Assembly (NCBI GenBank): GCA_020635015.1
Contig: JACKAP010000008.1
Location: 62,001-126,000 of the forward strand
DNA: 64,000 nt
Source of the DNA: Calditrichia bacterium
GTDB taxonomy: Bacteria; Calditrichota; Calditrichia; RBG-13-44-9; J075
Direction: 5' to 3'
Shown here: piece by piece, positions 7,859 through 16,768 of the stretch
Numbering within the stretch: position 1 is the stretch's first letter
Layout: each line of letters opens with the position of its first letter
Program-made: the position numbers and the translations under genes
The notes under the pieces: model-generated
What the model saw: only the letters and a program-made list of their open reading frames with translations
What the model was told of the DNA's origin: nothing
The model's database searches: none

Positions 7859-8935
7859 ATGAAAAACCGCCTGCCGACCCTGGATGATGAATTTTTGCGC
7901 TTTGCCGGGCTGGTGCTGATTCGCTGGAGCAGCCGGGGTGAATGCCTGGCCTTGCAGCCCCATGGCAGTAATTTCCAGGGCTGGACAGCAGAGAATCTGG
8001 CAGGACTGCGTCTGGGAAAGCACCTGCTCGCCGCCAACCGCCTGGATGCTGCTGCCTTTAAAGCTTTGCTGCAGGAGGATAGCGATAACGGCACACCGCT
8101 GATATGGCAGCGGCCGGACGGCAGCGTTTCTTCGCCGCTGCCGGTGCGATGGTTTCGCAATCCCGCCGGGGAAGGTGCCGAGCAGATATTTTCGCTGGTG
8201 AAAGATGCGCCTCCGACAGCGGAGCCGGGCGCAGCCGATAAGAAATGCTATTATCAATCGCTTTTTCTGCCGGGATTCATTCACAATCTGAATGGCCCCC
8301 TGGGCACCTTGTTCGGCCGGGCGGAGCTGCTGCGCTTCCAACATCCCGACATCAGCGATCTGAATGAGATCATCCAGGCCGGCCAGCAGCTTCAGGAAAT
8401 TATCAAGAGCATGAATTTCAAGATCAACCATGAGCGCTATGATCAGCCGACTTCCCAGGACTTGAACCGGCTGCTGGAGGCGGAATTGAAAGTGCTGCAG
8501 TGCGACCTGTTTTTTAAGCATCATGTGACGTTACAGCAGGACCTTGGCGGCGAAATTCCTCCTTTCCCGGCCCGCTATCTGGACATCAGCGGGGTGCTGA
8601 CGGCAGGATACCGTTTCCTGCGCCAGTTTATGCCTCCAGAGCACAACTATCGCTGCCGGGTGGGGAGCTTCCGGGATGGCAATGAAGCCGGTTTTACCCT
8701 GGAAATGCGGGGCGATTTCCAGGCGGATGAAGCCGGGGCGCCAGCCCTGCCGGTTGCGTTGGAAGGCCGGGCCGGGCAGATTGCCGCTCAAGCCCCGCCC
8801 GGGCTGGATGCCTCTTTTTTGTGCGAATGCATGGAAGGCTTACAGGGAAATCTGACCATCGATGCTCAAACAGACCGGCTCTTCCTGCGCTACCGCTTTC
8901 CCATACCGAAGGAATTAGCGGCTATCGCTACTTGA
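7859..8935 (+). CDS. Degenerate histidine-kinase-like protein
   Basis: The 358-residue protein starts at an ATG eight bases after a GAGGA site; an upstream in-frame ATG would only add translated repeat. The first 120 residues could be a PAS-like sensor. At residues 139-160, GFIHNLNGPLGTLFGRAELL resembles the phospho-acceptor H-box of histidine kinases (His142 followed by an N-G-P-L analogue of N-P-L). The C-terminal 130 residues lie where an ATPase domain would be, but no clear N, G1 or G2 boxes are visible. It may be a histidine-phosphotransfer-like or catalytically dead relative. No transmembrane segment is seen, so it is probably cytoplasmic. The function is not assigned. Confidence 0.55.
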   Translation: MKNRLPTLDDEFLRFAGLVLIRWSSRGECLALQPHGSNFQGWTAENLAGLRLGKHLLAANRLDAAAFKALLQEDSDNGTPLIWQRPDGSVSSPLPVRWFRNPAGEGAEQIFSLVKDAPPTAEPGAADKKCYYQSLFLPGFIHNLNGPLGTLFGRAELLRFQHPDISDLNEIIQAGQQLQEIIKSMNFKINHERYDQPTSQDLNRLLEAELKVLQCDLFFKHHVTLQQDLGGEIPPFPARYLDISGVLTAGYRFLRQFMPPEHNYRCRVGSFRDGNEAGFTLEMRGDFQADEAGAPALPVALEGRAGQIAAQAPPGLDASFLCECMEGLQGNLTIDAQTDRLFLRYRFPIPKELAAIAT

Positions 8936-9068
8936 TCTTTGTAATCTGCGCGCAATTTAAGCCCAGATCGATCAAACAATCTCTTGCAAAAGCAGCGCTT
9001 ACTTGCCTAAATTTCAAGTTCAACATTGATGAATGTCCAGGGACCAATCGAAAATCAGTCGGGGATTC

Positions 9069-10922
9069 ATGTCCGAGCAAAAATGGCCGGCAGCGGTTGA
9101 AGCGAAACTGAAAAATTTGCCCACCCAGCCGGGGGTCTACCTTTATCGCAACGAGAACGACAAGGTCATCTATGTCGGTAAGGCGAAAAATCTCCGCAAC
9201 CGGGTGCGCAGTTATTTCCAGAGCTCTCGCAACCACGACCCGAAGACCCGTCGCCTGGTAAAGCGCATCCGCCGCATCGAGACCATCCTGGTCGATTCGG
9301 AAGTGGAGGCGCTGATCCTGGAAGCCAACCTGATCAAAGAACACCGTCCGCGCTATAATGTGTTCCTGAAAGACGATAAATCCTATCCCTATATCCGCAT
9401 CACCAAAGAGCCGTTTCCCCAGGTGTTTGTGACCCGGCGGATCATCAAAGACGGTTCCAAATATCTCGGCCCTTACACCGATGTGAAACAGTTGCGCCAC
9501 ATCATGCGCACCCTGACCAAGATCTTCCCGGTGCGATCCTGCAAATATCTCCTCAACGAATCGGTGATTGCCGCCGGGAAGGTCAAGCTGTGCCTGGATT
9601 ATCACATCAAACGCTGCCAGGGTCCCTGCGAAGGGCTGGTGAGCGAGGAGGATTACAACGCGATGATCCGCCAGGTGGAGCAGTTCCTGAAAGGCCGCAC
9701 CCGGGAACTGGTGACGGAACTGCAGGAGCGGATGCAGCGGGAGGCGGAAGCGATGCGCTTCGAAGCGGCGGCCCGGCTGCGTGACCAGATCGAGATGATC
9801 GAAAACTATCACTTCCTGGCCCAGAAGGTGGAACTGACCGATCTGCTGGACCGCGATGTGGTCGCCCTGGCCCAGGAAGGGGAAGACGCCTGCGGGGTGG
9901 TGTTCAAGATCCGTGACGGCAAGGTGATCGGCCGCCAGCATTTCTACCTTGACGGGGTGGCGGAGAACAGCGAGCAGGAGATCCTGGTGAATTTCCTGCA
10001 GCAGTATTATCTCAATCCCGACGAATGTCCCCGCCAGATCCTGCTGCCGGCGGAGCTCGGTGAGGAGCAGGCCCTGCTGGAACAATGGCTCAGCCAGCGC
10101 AGCGATCAAAGAGTGGAGTTCGTGGTGCCGCAGATCGGAGAGAAGAAAAAGCTGATCAATCTCTGCCAGAAGAACGCCCGTTTTTTATTGGATGAACTGC
10201 AACTGCAGAAGCTGCAGCGCAAAGACCATGTGCCTTTCAATGTGCAGGAATTGCAGAAGCACCTCAACATGGAACGCCCGCCCCGGCGCATCGAGGGGTT
10301 TGACATTTCCAATATCCAGGGGAAGGATGCGGTGGCTTCGATGGTATGCTTCGTCGATGGCCGCCCGAAGAAGAGCGAATACCGGATCTTCAAGATCCGC
10401 TCCAAGGATACACCGGATGATTTCACCATGATCCACGAGGCGGTCTTTCGCCGCTATAAACGGCAGTTGGCGGAAAACCGGCCGCTGCCGGACCTGATCC
10501 TGATCGACGGCGGAAAGGGGCAACTGAGCAGCGCGATTCAGGCGCTGACAGAGCTGGGCATCGCGGTGCCCGGGCAGCCGATCATCGGGCTGGCCAAGCG
10601 CCTGGAAGAGGTGTTCCTGCCCGGGCAGAGCGAGGCGATGAATATCCCCAAACGCTCCAGCGGCCTGAAGCTGCTCCAGCAGACCCGCGACGAGGCGCAC
10701 CGCTTCGCCATCACCCATTTCCGCAAGCAGCACAAAAAATCGACCCTCAAATCGCCGCTGGATGATATCCCCGGCATCGGCCCGGCGCGGAAGAAACACT
10801 TGCTGACCACTTTCGGTTCCCTCAAACGGCTGAAGGAAGCCTCGCTGGAAGAGTTGCGCGAGAAGGGGAAGCTGCCGGAGAAGCTGGCGCAGACGCTGCA
10901 GGAAGCGCTGGGCAAGGAATGA
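9069..10922 (+). CDS. uvrC: Excinuclease ABC subunit C
   Basis: UvrC makes both incisions in nucleotide excision repair. The 617-residue protein has the GIY-YIG nuclease domain (PGVYLYRNENDKVIYVGKAK, about residues 14-95), a UVR domain around 200-240 (AMRFEAAARLRDQIEMIE, UvrB binding), and the RNase H-like second nuclease (IEGFDISNIQGKDAVASMV and LILIDGGKGQL, about 375-530). It ends in tandem helix-hairpin-helix motifs (DDIPGIGPARKKHLLTTFG, about 555-610). An ATG at 9033 is also in frame. I prefer 9069 because of the GGGGA just upstream and because the conserved region begins shortly after it. A repeat-filled gap follows. Confidence 0.96.
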   Translation: MSEQKWPAAVEAKLKNLPTQPGVYLYRNENDKVIYVGKAKNLRNRVRSYFQSSRNHDPKTRRLVKRIRRIETILVDSEVEALILEANLIKEHRPRYNVFLKDDKSYPYIRITKEPFPQVFVTRRIIKDGSKYLGPYTDVKQLRHIMRTLTKIFPVRSCKYLLNESVIAAGKVKLCLDYHIKRCQGPCEGLVSEEDYNAMIRQVEQFLKGRTRELVTELQERMQREAEAMRFEAAARLRDQIEMIENYHFLAQKVELTDLLDRDVVALAQEGEDACGVVFKIRDGKVIGRQHFYLDGVAENSEQEILVNFLQQYYLNPDECPRQILLPAELGEEQALLEQWLSQRSDQRVEFVVPQIGEKKKLINLCQKNARFLLDELQLQKLQRKDHVPFNVQELQKHLNMERPPRRIEGFDISNIQGKDAVASMVCFVDGRPKKSEYRIFKIRSKDTPDDFTMIHEAVFRRYKRQLAENRPLPDLILIDGGKGQLSSAIQALTELGIAVPGQPIIGLAKRLEEVFLPGQSEAMNIPKRSSGLKLLQQTRDEAHRFAITHFRKQHKKSTLKSPLDDIPGIGPARKKHLLTTFGSLKRLKEASLEELREKGKLPEKLAQTLQEALGKE

Positions 10923-10969
10923 AGTCGGATTGCGGAATGAAAAACGCATGGGGCAACAAGCATTGGACC

Positions 10970-11270
10970 GTCATTGGGGCTGCGCCCGTCATTAGCCTTC
11001 GGCGTCATTAGCCCTTCGGGCGCAATTTGCGGATATTTCCCCGACGCGCGAAGCGTCAATGACAGCGTAGCCCAATGACGCGCGAAGCGCCAATGACAGC
11101 GAAGCGAATGACGCGCGAAGCGCCAATGACGGCCGAAGGCCCAATAACGCGCAAAGCGTCATTGACAGCGAAGCGAATGACGCGCGAAGCGCCAATGACG
11201 GCCGAAGGCCCAATAACGCGCAAAGCGCCAATGACGGCCGAAGGCCCAATGACGCGCGAAATGCAAACAT
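10970..11270. repeat. AATGAC-unit repeat cluster with mini-hairpin cores
   Basis: About 16 units consist of AATGAC, AATAAC or GTCATTA plus a short core. Many cores are perfect 4-base-stem hairpins: GCGCGAAGCGC, GGCCGAAGGCC, GCCCTTCGGGC. A roughly 69-base higher-order block is present twice (from about 11099 and 11168). It fills most of the 371-base gap between uvrC and the helicase gene, and a final GATGTTTG-type unit (complement) ends at 11275. Confidence 0.85.
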
Positions 11271-11293
11271 CGTGAGCAAAGCGAACCATACGA

Positions 11294-14200
11294 ATGAATG
11301 AGCAAACCCCTTACCTTTATTTGAATTTTGAACGCAACCGGGAGCGGTTGGAAGAACGGCTGCTGGAGATCCGGCGGATTCATGGCAACCGGCTGTTTCC
11401 CCAACTGCATCCGGATACCAACATCCTGGATTATTTTGTGGAGACGGCATTCGAGAAAGGTGCCCCCGGACAATATTTTCTCGCCAATACTTCGCTGAAA
11501 GATAATTATATCGACATCACCGTGCGGCCGAAGCGGGCGGGGCTGCTGGAGAAGGAATTGCCCACCGGCATCACCCTCTGCCTGCGCGGCGGGCTCTTTC
11601 CCCGCCAGCACCCCAGCCCGGAACTGGTGATCGACCGGGTGATCGACATTTTTGACGCCCCGCGGCGCAGCTTCGAACTGGAGGTGAGCGCCATCCCGCT
11701 GCTGGCCAATAACGGCGAGCGCCGGATAATCTCTTTACCGGCCGCCTGATGCTGCAGTTGCCGGAGATCTCCAAGAAAACCCGCGAGCATCTTCAGCATT
11801 GGAAAGACTACCTGGAATGGAAACGCGAGATCGTGGAAAGCCAGCTTTCCGGATTGCGCTATTTTAGTGCCGAGATGTCCGGTGAGCAGTTATCGTTCCG
11901 GGTGGCCACGGAAAACGAGGCGGTTTTTGAGACTTTCGAGCGCTCCCTCAACCGCGACGAACTGATGGCCTTTCCGCTGCGCTATTCCAGCGATGCCTGG
12001 GTATTCAACTATAACCGCAACATCCGCTCCATCCCCTCGGTGGCCCTGGGCCGTTTCCGCAAGCTGCGCAAGGTGGACAGCCGGGAGTATGACGCCGAGC
12101 TGCGCGAATGTCCCTGGCCGACCCCCTTCGTGGCGGAACTGATCTTCGACCTCGGCGAGGATGATCAGGCCGAATTCGATGAATCTCCCCCGGCGCAAAA
12201 AGAGGCCCTGCGCCGCTTCCTGCTGAAAAAAATTCCTGACGAGGGCTTCCTGGCGGTGTCGCTGGTCGGCGAATTTACCCTGATCCAGCGCCAGAGCCAG
12301 TCGATCCGCGATCTGGAGATGGAGTCCGGCTACGCGCCTTTTCTTTCTTCCTGGCTGTTCGACATCAGTCAGGCGAATACCCCCAGATCACCGCCCCGGT
12401 CGATGCCTGGCTGATGGAGAACATCAACGAGGAGCAGCAGAAAGCGGTGAAGAAAATCCTTACCGCTCCGGATGTGGCGCTGATCCAGGGACCGCCCGGC
12501 ACCGGCAAAACCACCGTCATCGGGGAAGCGATCTACCAATTGGCCCGCCAGGGCAAGCGGGTGCTGCTGGCCTCGCAGGCCAATCTGGCCGTCGATAACG
12601 CCCTGGAGAAATTAGCTTCCGTTCCGGAGATCCGCGCCATTCGCCTGGGACGGAGTCACAAGTTCTCTCCCGAGGGCCAGGAGTTTGCGGAAGACAAGGT
12701 GCTGAAAAAATTTTACAGCTCGATCGCGGATTATTGCGATAACAATTATCTCACCGCCTGGCGGGAAAGTGATCTGCAGCTTGAGGCCCTGCGCCGCCAA
12801 TTGGAGGATATCGACGCCATGGCCTCCGGAATGGCCGCGCTGCACAGCGAACTGGCGGCGCTGGACGCCCGCCGGCACCAGGTCAGCCTGCAATATCTGG
12901 AGGCGGAAAAGAAGCGCAAAGAGGAACGGCAGCGCCTGAGCACCCTGGCCGAGCTGAAAGAAAACCTTACCCAGTTGATCAAGCTGCTCCATGGGCAGCA
13001 TGAGGTCGACCTGCTGATCCCGGAAAAACTGCTCGACCTGATCTGGGCGACGATCATCTCCAGCATCAACCAACTGCGCAAGTATAAAATCGATCTGAAT
13101 CCCTATTGGACGGAGAACAACGGGCGCTATTCCGCCACGGAGAAGACCCGCTTTGTGAAGGAAATATTGAAGCGCTGGGCGGAGCTGCAGTCGGCGATCC
13201 CGCAGATGGAGGCGGAGATCGAACGCCTGCAGCATCCGGAGCTGCAGGTGCGGATCGACCCGGAGGACCGCCTGATGCTCAATCAGTTGCGCCAGGCGCT
13301 CTACGAGGCCGAGACCGCTCTGGAAGGGGGCGATGATACCCAACTGGCCAACTGGCGGGAGATCCGCCGCAAGATCCAGATGCTGGAGAACCGCACCAAC
13401 CTGGAAATGGCGCTTTACGCCCGCTTCTTCAATCTGGTCGATAACGGAAAGCCGTTCTATGAGCGCCTGATGCATCCCAATCTCGACAAATACAAGCTGC
13501 TGCTGATCCTCGCTCATACCGTGCGCGCACTGCGCAGCACGGAAAAGCGCATTGCCCGGGCATCGGAATTGCTGATCGACAACGTGCGCCGGATCATCGC
13601 CAAGATCAACCTCCCGGCGCCGGATGATGCGCCGCTGAAAGAAACGGCGGAGGCGATCCAGGAACTGAGCCGCAGCAAATCTGAGCTGGAGGAGGCCTTC
13701 CGCCGGCAGCAGGAGGAGATTGCCGGGCGCCTGGCGAAGCTGCAGCCGGGCGCCGGAGATGGCGACAGTGGGGCGGTGATGGGCGATATCCGGCAGTCGC
13801 TGCAGGCGCAGATCGCCGAACTGGAGGCGGCGCGCCGGCCGGACGTGGGTTTCCGGGAAAAATGGGAGCCTTTTCTGCAGAGCTGGGTGCAGGCGCTGAA
13901 CGATCCGGCACAGATTGAAAACGATAACCTGCATTTTATTGAGACTTATATCGATAACTGCAACGTGATCGGCATTACCTGCAACGAAAACCGGCGGCTG
14001 CTGGAGGGCAAGCGCCAGAGCTGCTTTGATGTGACGATTATTGACGAGGTGAGCAAGGCCACCCCCCCGGAGCTGCTGATGCCGATGATGCTGGCCAAGA
14101 AGAGCATCCTGGTGGGCGACCATCGCCAGCTCCCTCCGCTCTTCAAGGAGCAAGAAGGCAGTTGGCTGGAGGTGATCGGCCAGTCGGAAGAAGCGGATGT

Positions 14201-15080
14201 CCGTGAGCCGGTCTACCGCCTGCTGACCCGGGAGAATTTTTACCGGTTTAAGGATATGGTAACGGCTTCGCTGTTCAAGACCTATTTCGAGCATGCGCCG
14301 GCAGCGATCAAGACCACCCTGCTTACTCAGTACCGCATGCATCCGCAGATCATGGAGGTGATCAATCATTTTTACGAATATCGCCTCGCCTGCGGCCTGC
14401 CTAAACCCGATGAGCAACGCCAGCACCATCTTACCATCCGCTCGGCGGAAGGGTTCGACTTTATCACCCCGGAGAGCCATGCGGTGTGGGTAGATTCCTC
14501 GCGTGATCCGCTCAACCGCCCCCACTATGAATCCCAGAGCGGCACCTCGAAGGTCAATTTCCTGGAAGCGCTGCTGATTACGGAACTGTTGCAGAAGATG
14601 GATGCCGCCTATCGGGAGCAGGGCTACGGGGGAGAGAAACGCAAGGCGGTCGGCGTGATCTCGTTCTACGGAAAGCAAGTGGCGGAGCTGCGCCGCCGCC
14701 TGCGCAGCCTGAGACTGGAGGCGCTGCAGGTGGACGTCAATACCGTCGATCGCTTCCAGGGCAAGGAGCGGCCGATCATCCTGGTCAGCCTGGTGCGCAA
14801 CACCCGTTCCGGGATGCAATCGAAGACCGCCTTCGTGACCCAGTTCGAGCGCATTAACGTAGCTTTCTCCCGGGCGCAGGAATTGCTGGTGATCTTCGGC
14901 GCGCGCGATATGTTCGCCGAGTGCGAGGTGGAGCTGCCCCTGATGGACCAGCCGGGGATGACGGTGAAGAAAGTTTATGGCGAAATCATTCACAGTTTGA
15001 ATCGCAAATCGAACTTTTGGGGCAGCGCCACGGTGATCTCGCCGGAAGCCTACAAGCAGCAGTTGGGAGGGCGGGGATGA
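11294..15080 (+). CDS. UPF1/Dna2-like SF1 helicase with long coiled-coil insertion (two apparent frameshifts)
   Basis: Three consecutive frames make one protein of about 1262 residues if one G is restored at 11723-11724 and one C at 12380-12384. The bridging sequences then read through smoothly as DNLFTGRLMLQLPEIS and QITAPVDAWLMENINEEQ. The helicase core has Walker A GPPGTGKTT, motif II IIDEVSKATP, motif III VGDHRQLPP, motif IV TQYRMHPQ, motif V TVDRFQGKE and motif VI NVAFSRAQ, as in UPF1/SMUBP2/Dna2 enzymes. About 420 mostly helical, E/R/Q-rich residues are inserted between motifs I and II. The roughly 370-residue N-terminal part is unrecognised. The start lies in repeat sequence without a clear ribosome-binding site. 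It overlaps the next gene by four bases (ATGA). Nucleic-acid unwinding is expected; the biological role is unknown. Confidence 0.8.
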
Positions 15081-16423
15081 AGCTGACCCGGCTGCGTTTT
15101 TCCTTTCCGGTGATGAAGATCGCCTGCACCGTGGCCCACGGGGTGCCGCGCAAGCCGACCGTCTTTGAGCGCGCCCTGCTGGAGCTGACGGAGCGCTTTT
15201 CCGGTGATGAGGATTATCGCGAATACAATCTGGAGAAGGTCTTCGGCGAGATTCTCGGGGTGCCGGAAGTGGATAATTTTGTGCGGCCGTCCCTGGAGAA
15301 ATTGCTGGCGGCAGGACTGCTGCAATTTGAAGGCGATCTTGCCTCACTCAGCACAGTGCGTCTGCAGGACCTTATCCTCACCGCCGAAGGCGCGCAGATG
15401 CTGCAGCGCGGCGAGCTGCCCGGCGAGTTGTCGTTTCATCCCCTGAAGTTCTTCTATGATCCGCTGCGCCGGGAACTGGTGGCCGCGGCTGAAAGCACCG
15501 GGCTGGAGGAAAAGCCGGCCGGGGTCGCCTTGCACATCGATATTGAGGAAAATTTCCCGGAATCATTTATCCGGGAAGAATTCGCCCGTAAGCCTCCCGA
15601 AGGGATCACCCCGGAAAGCAAGATCCAGAGGGTCGTCCGCGACGAGGTGCGCTTGCTCTGGAAAACCGTGGAGGGCGAGATACACCTTTCGGAAAAGGGC
15701 GAGGTCGGGTTATTGTTTAACGATGAATTTTATGAGAACTACTTTCTGGAAATGCCCGGCGAACAGCTTTATGAATCGGTGCTGGCCGGCCTGTTTGATT
15801 ACGAGGCCGGAGCGGATGGTATCCCGCTTTCCCGGGATTTCCCCAAACTGGCACGCTCGCTGGCCCATCTGTTCCCGGCGAAAGACCTCGACCTGCACAT
15901 CAAGCTGATTCCTGATACGGTGCATTTTTTACGCTACCAGGATTATCTGAAAGATCATCTGGCCTGCAAGCCCAACACCCTGATGGTGGTTTTCGAACAT
16001 CTGGCGGAAGACTGCCCGGAGGGGATCGAATGGGATGTCGCCATCAACGGCGCGATCATCTATCTGGATGAACGCTTCATTCTGGAAGACTGTTTTTACC
16101 TGAATTCCCGCAAAGACAGCCTGTTCGTGCAATATTTTCAGTTCAAGGTCAATGGGATTGAATATATGCTGCCGCTGGGGTACGGCCTGAAGAAGGATGA
16201 TCCGCAATTGGACCTGGGGGGATATTACGAGCTGCTGGAGGAACTGCTGGATATTTCCGACGATCCGGATCATCAACTGATCAAGCTCTTCTGGAAGCCG
16301 GCCGATGCAGTCTTGAAAGACCTCGAACGCCGGATCGGTGATGAACTTGATGATCCTTACCAGATCGGGGAGAAGCTCACCGAATACCGCGAGGTGATCC
16401 GGACGCTCCGGCCGGAGATGTAG
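15077..16423 (+). CDS. Unknown protein translationally coupled to the SF1 helicase
   Basis: The 448-residue protein starts at the ATG overlapping the helicase stop (ATGA), so the two are very probably co-translated and may act together. It starts MKLTRLRFSFPVMKIACT. About residues 30-115 look like a helical, winged-helix-like region (ALLELTERFSGDEDYREYNL onward). The rest is acidic with no recognised catalytic motif, signal peptide or membrane helix. I do not recognise the family. The coupling suggests a regulatory or substrate-recognition partner of the helicase. A role in genome defence is conceivable because helicase-plus-partner operons are common there, but nothing in the sequence proves it. 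The repeat cluster at 16429 starts six bases after the stop. Confidence 0.7.
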   Translation: MKLTRLRFSFPVMKIACTVAHGVPRKPTVFERALLELTERFSGDEDYREYNLEKVFGEILGVPEVDNFVRPSLEKLLAAGLLQFEGDLASLSTVRLQDLILTAEGAQMLQRGELPGELSFHPLKFFYDPLRRELVAAAESTGLEEKPAGVALHIDIEENFPESFIREEFARKPPEGITPESKIQRVVRDEVRLLWKTVEGEIHLSEKGEVGLLFNDEFYENYFLEMPGEQLYESVLAGLFDYEAGADGIPLSRDFPKLARSLAHLFPAKDLDLHIKLIPDTVHFLRYQDYLKDHLACKPNTLMVVFEHLAEDCPEGIEWDVAINGAIIYLDERFILEDCFYLNSRKDSLFVQYFQFKVNGIEYMLPLGYGLKKDDPQLDLGGYYELLEELLDISDDPDHQLIKLFWKPADAVLKDLERRIGDELDDPYQIGEKLTEYREVIRTLRPEM

Positions 16424-16428
16424 CCGGC

Positions 16429-16603
16429 GATGTTTGCCCTTCGGGCGATGTTTGTTCGCTAACGCTCACGATGTTTGCTCACTTCGTTCGCGATGTTTGC
16501 TCGCTGCCGCTCGCGATGTTTGCCCTTCTGGCGATGTTTGTTCGCTGCGCTCACGATATTTGCCTTCGGCGATATTTGCTCGCTGTCGCTCGCGTTGTTT
16601 GGA
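16429..16603. repeat. GATGTTTG-unit repeat cluster 3
   Basis: Eight units with spacer GATGTTTG or GATATTTG and cores including gcccttcgggc and gccttcggc (perfect mini-hairpins) and ctcgctgccgctcgc. It occupies half of the 345-base gap between the helicase partner gene and the sensor-kinase gene. Confidence 0.87.
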
Positions 16604-16653
16604 TGCCGTGCGCTATTGGGGTGTGTGGGATATAAACGCGTGTGCGGGTGTGA

Positions 16654-16673
16654 GGTCGGGTCGCGACCCGACC
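16654..16673. repeat. Perfect 20-base palindrome centred on TCGCGA
   Basis: GGTCGGGTCG and its exact complement CGACCCGACC are directly joined. A shorter relative with the same GGTCGCGACC core lies at 26194-26216. Confidence 0.8.
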
Positions 16674-16734
16674 CTACAGAGGACATTTGTTATATTATCC
16701 GTGTGTATCCGGTTCATTCGTGGCGAAAAATCAA

Positions 16735-16765
16735 TTCCGCAATCCGCACTCCGAATTCCGCACTC
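16735..16765. repeat. CCGCACT/CCGAATT direct repeats
   Basis: Three to four tandem words (ccgcaatccgcactccgaattccgcactc) just beyond the 3' end of the sensor-kinase gene. Confidence 0.65.
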
Positions 16766-16768
16766 AAA

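Noticed and set aside
11075..11275. Open frame encoding MTREAP/MTAEGP peptide repeats
   Set aside because: It is a translation of AATGAC repeat units whose lengths (15 and 18 bases) happen to keep frame. It has no start signal and no separate evidence.
12612..15347. A 911-residue open frame on the minus strand opposite the helicase
   Set aside because: It is exactly antisense to a protein with all SF1 motifs and its own sequence is low-complexity (L, Q, R, H rich). This is a by-product of GC-rich codon use.
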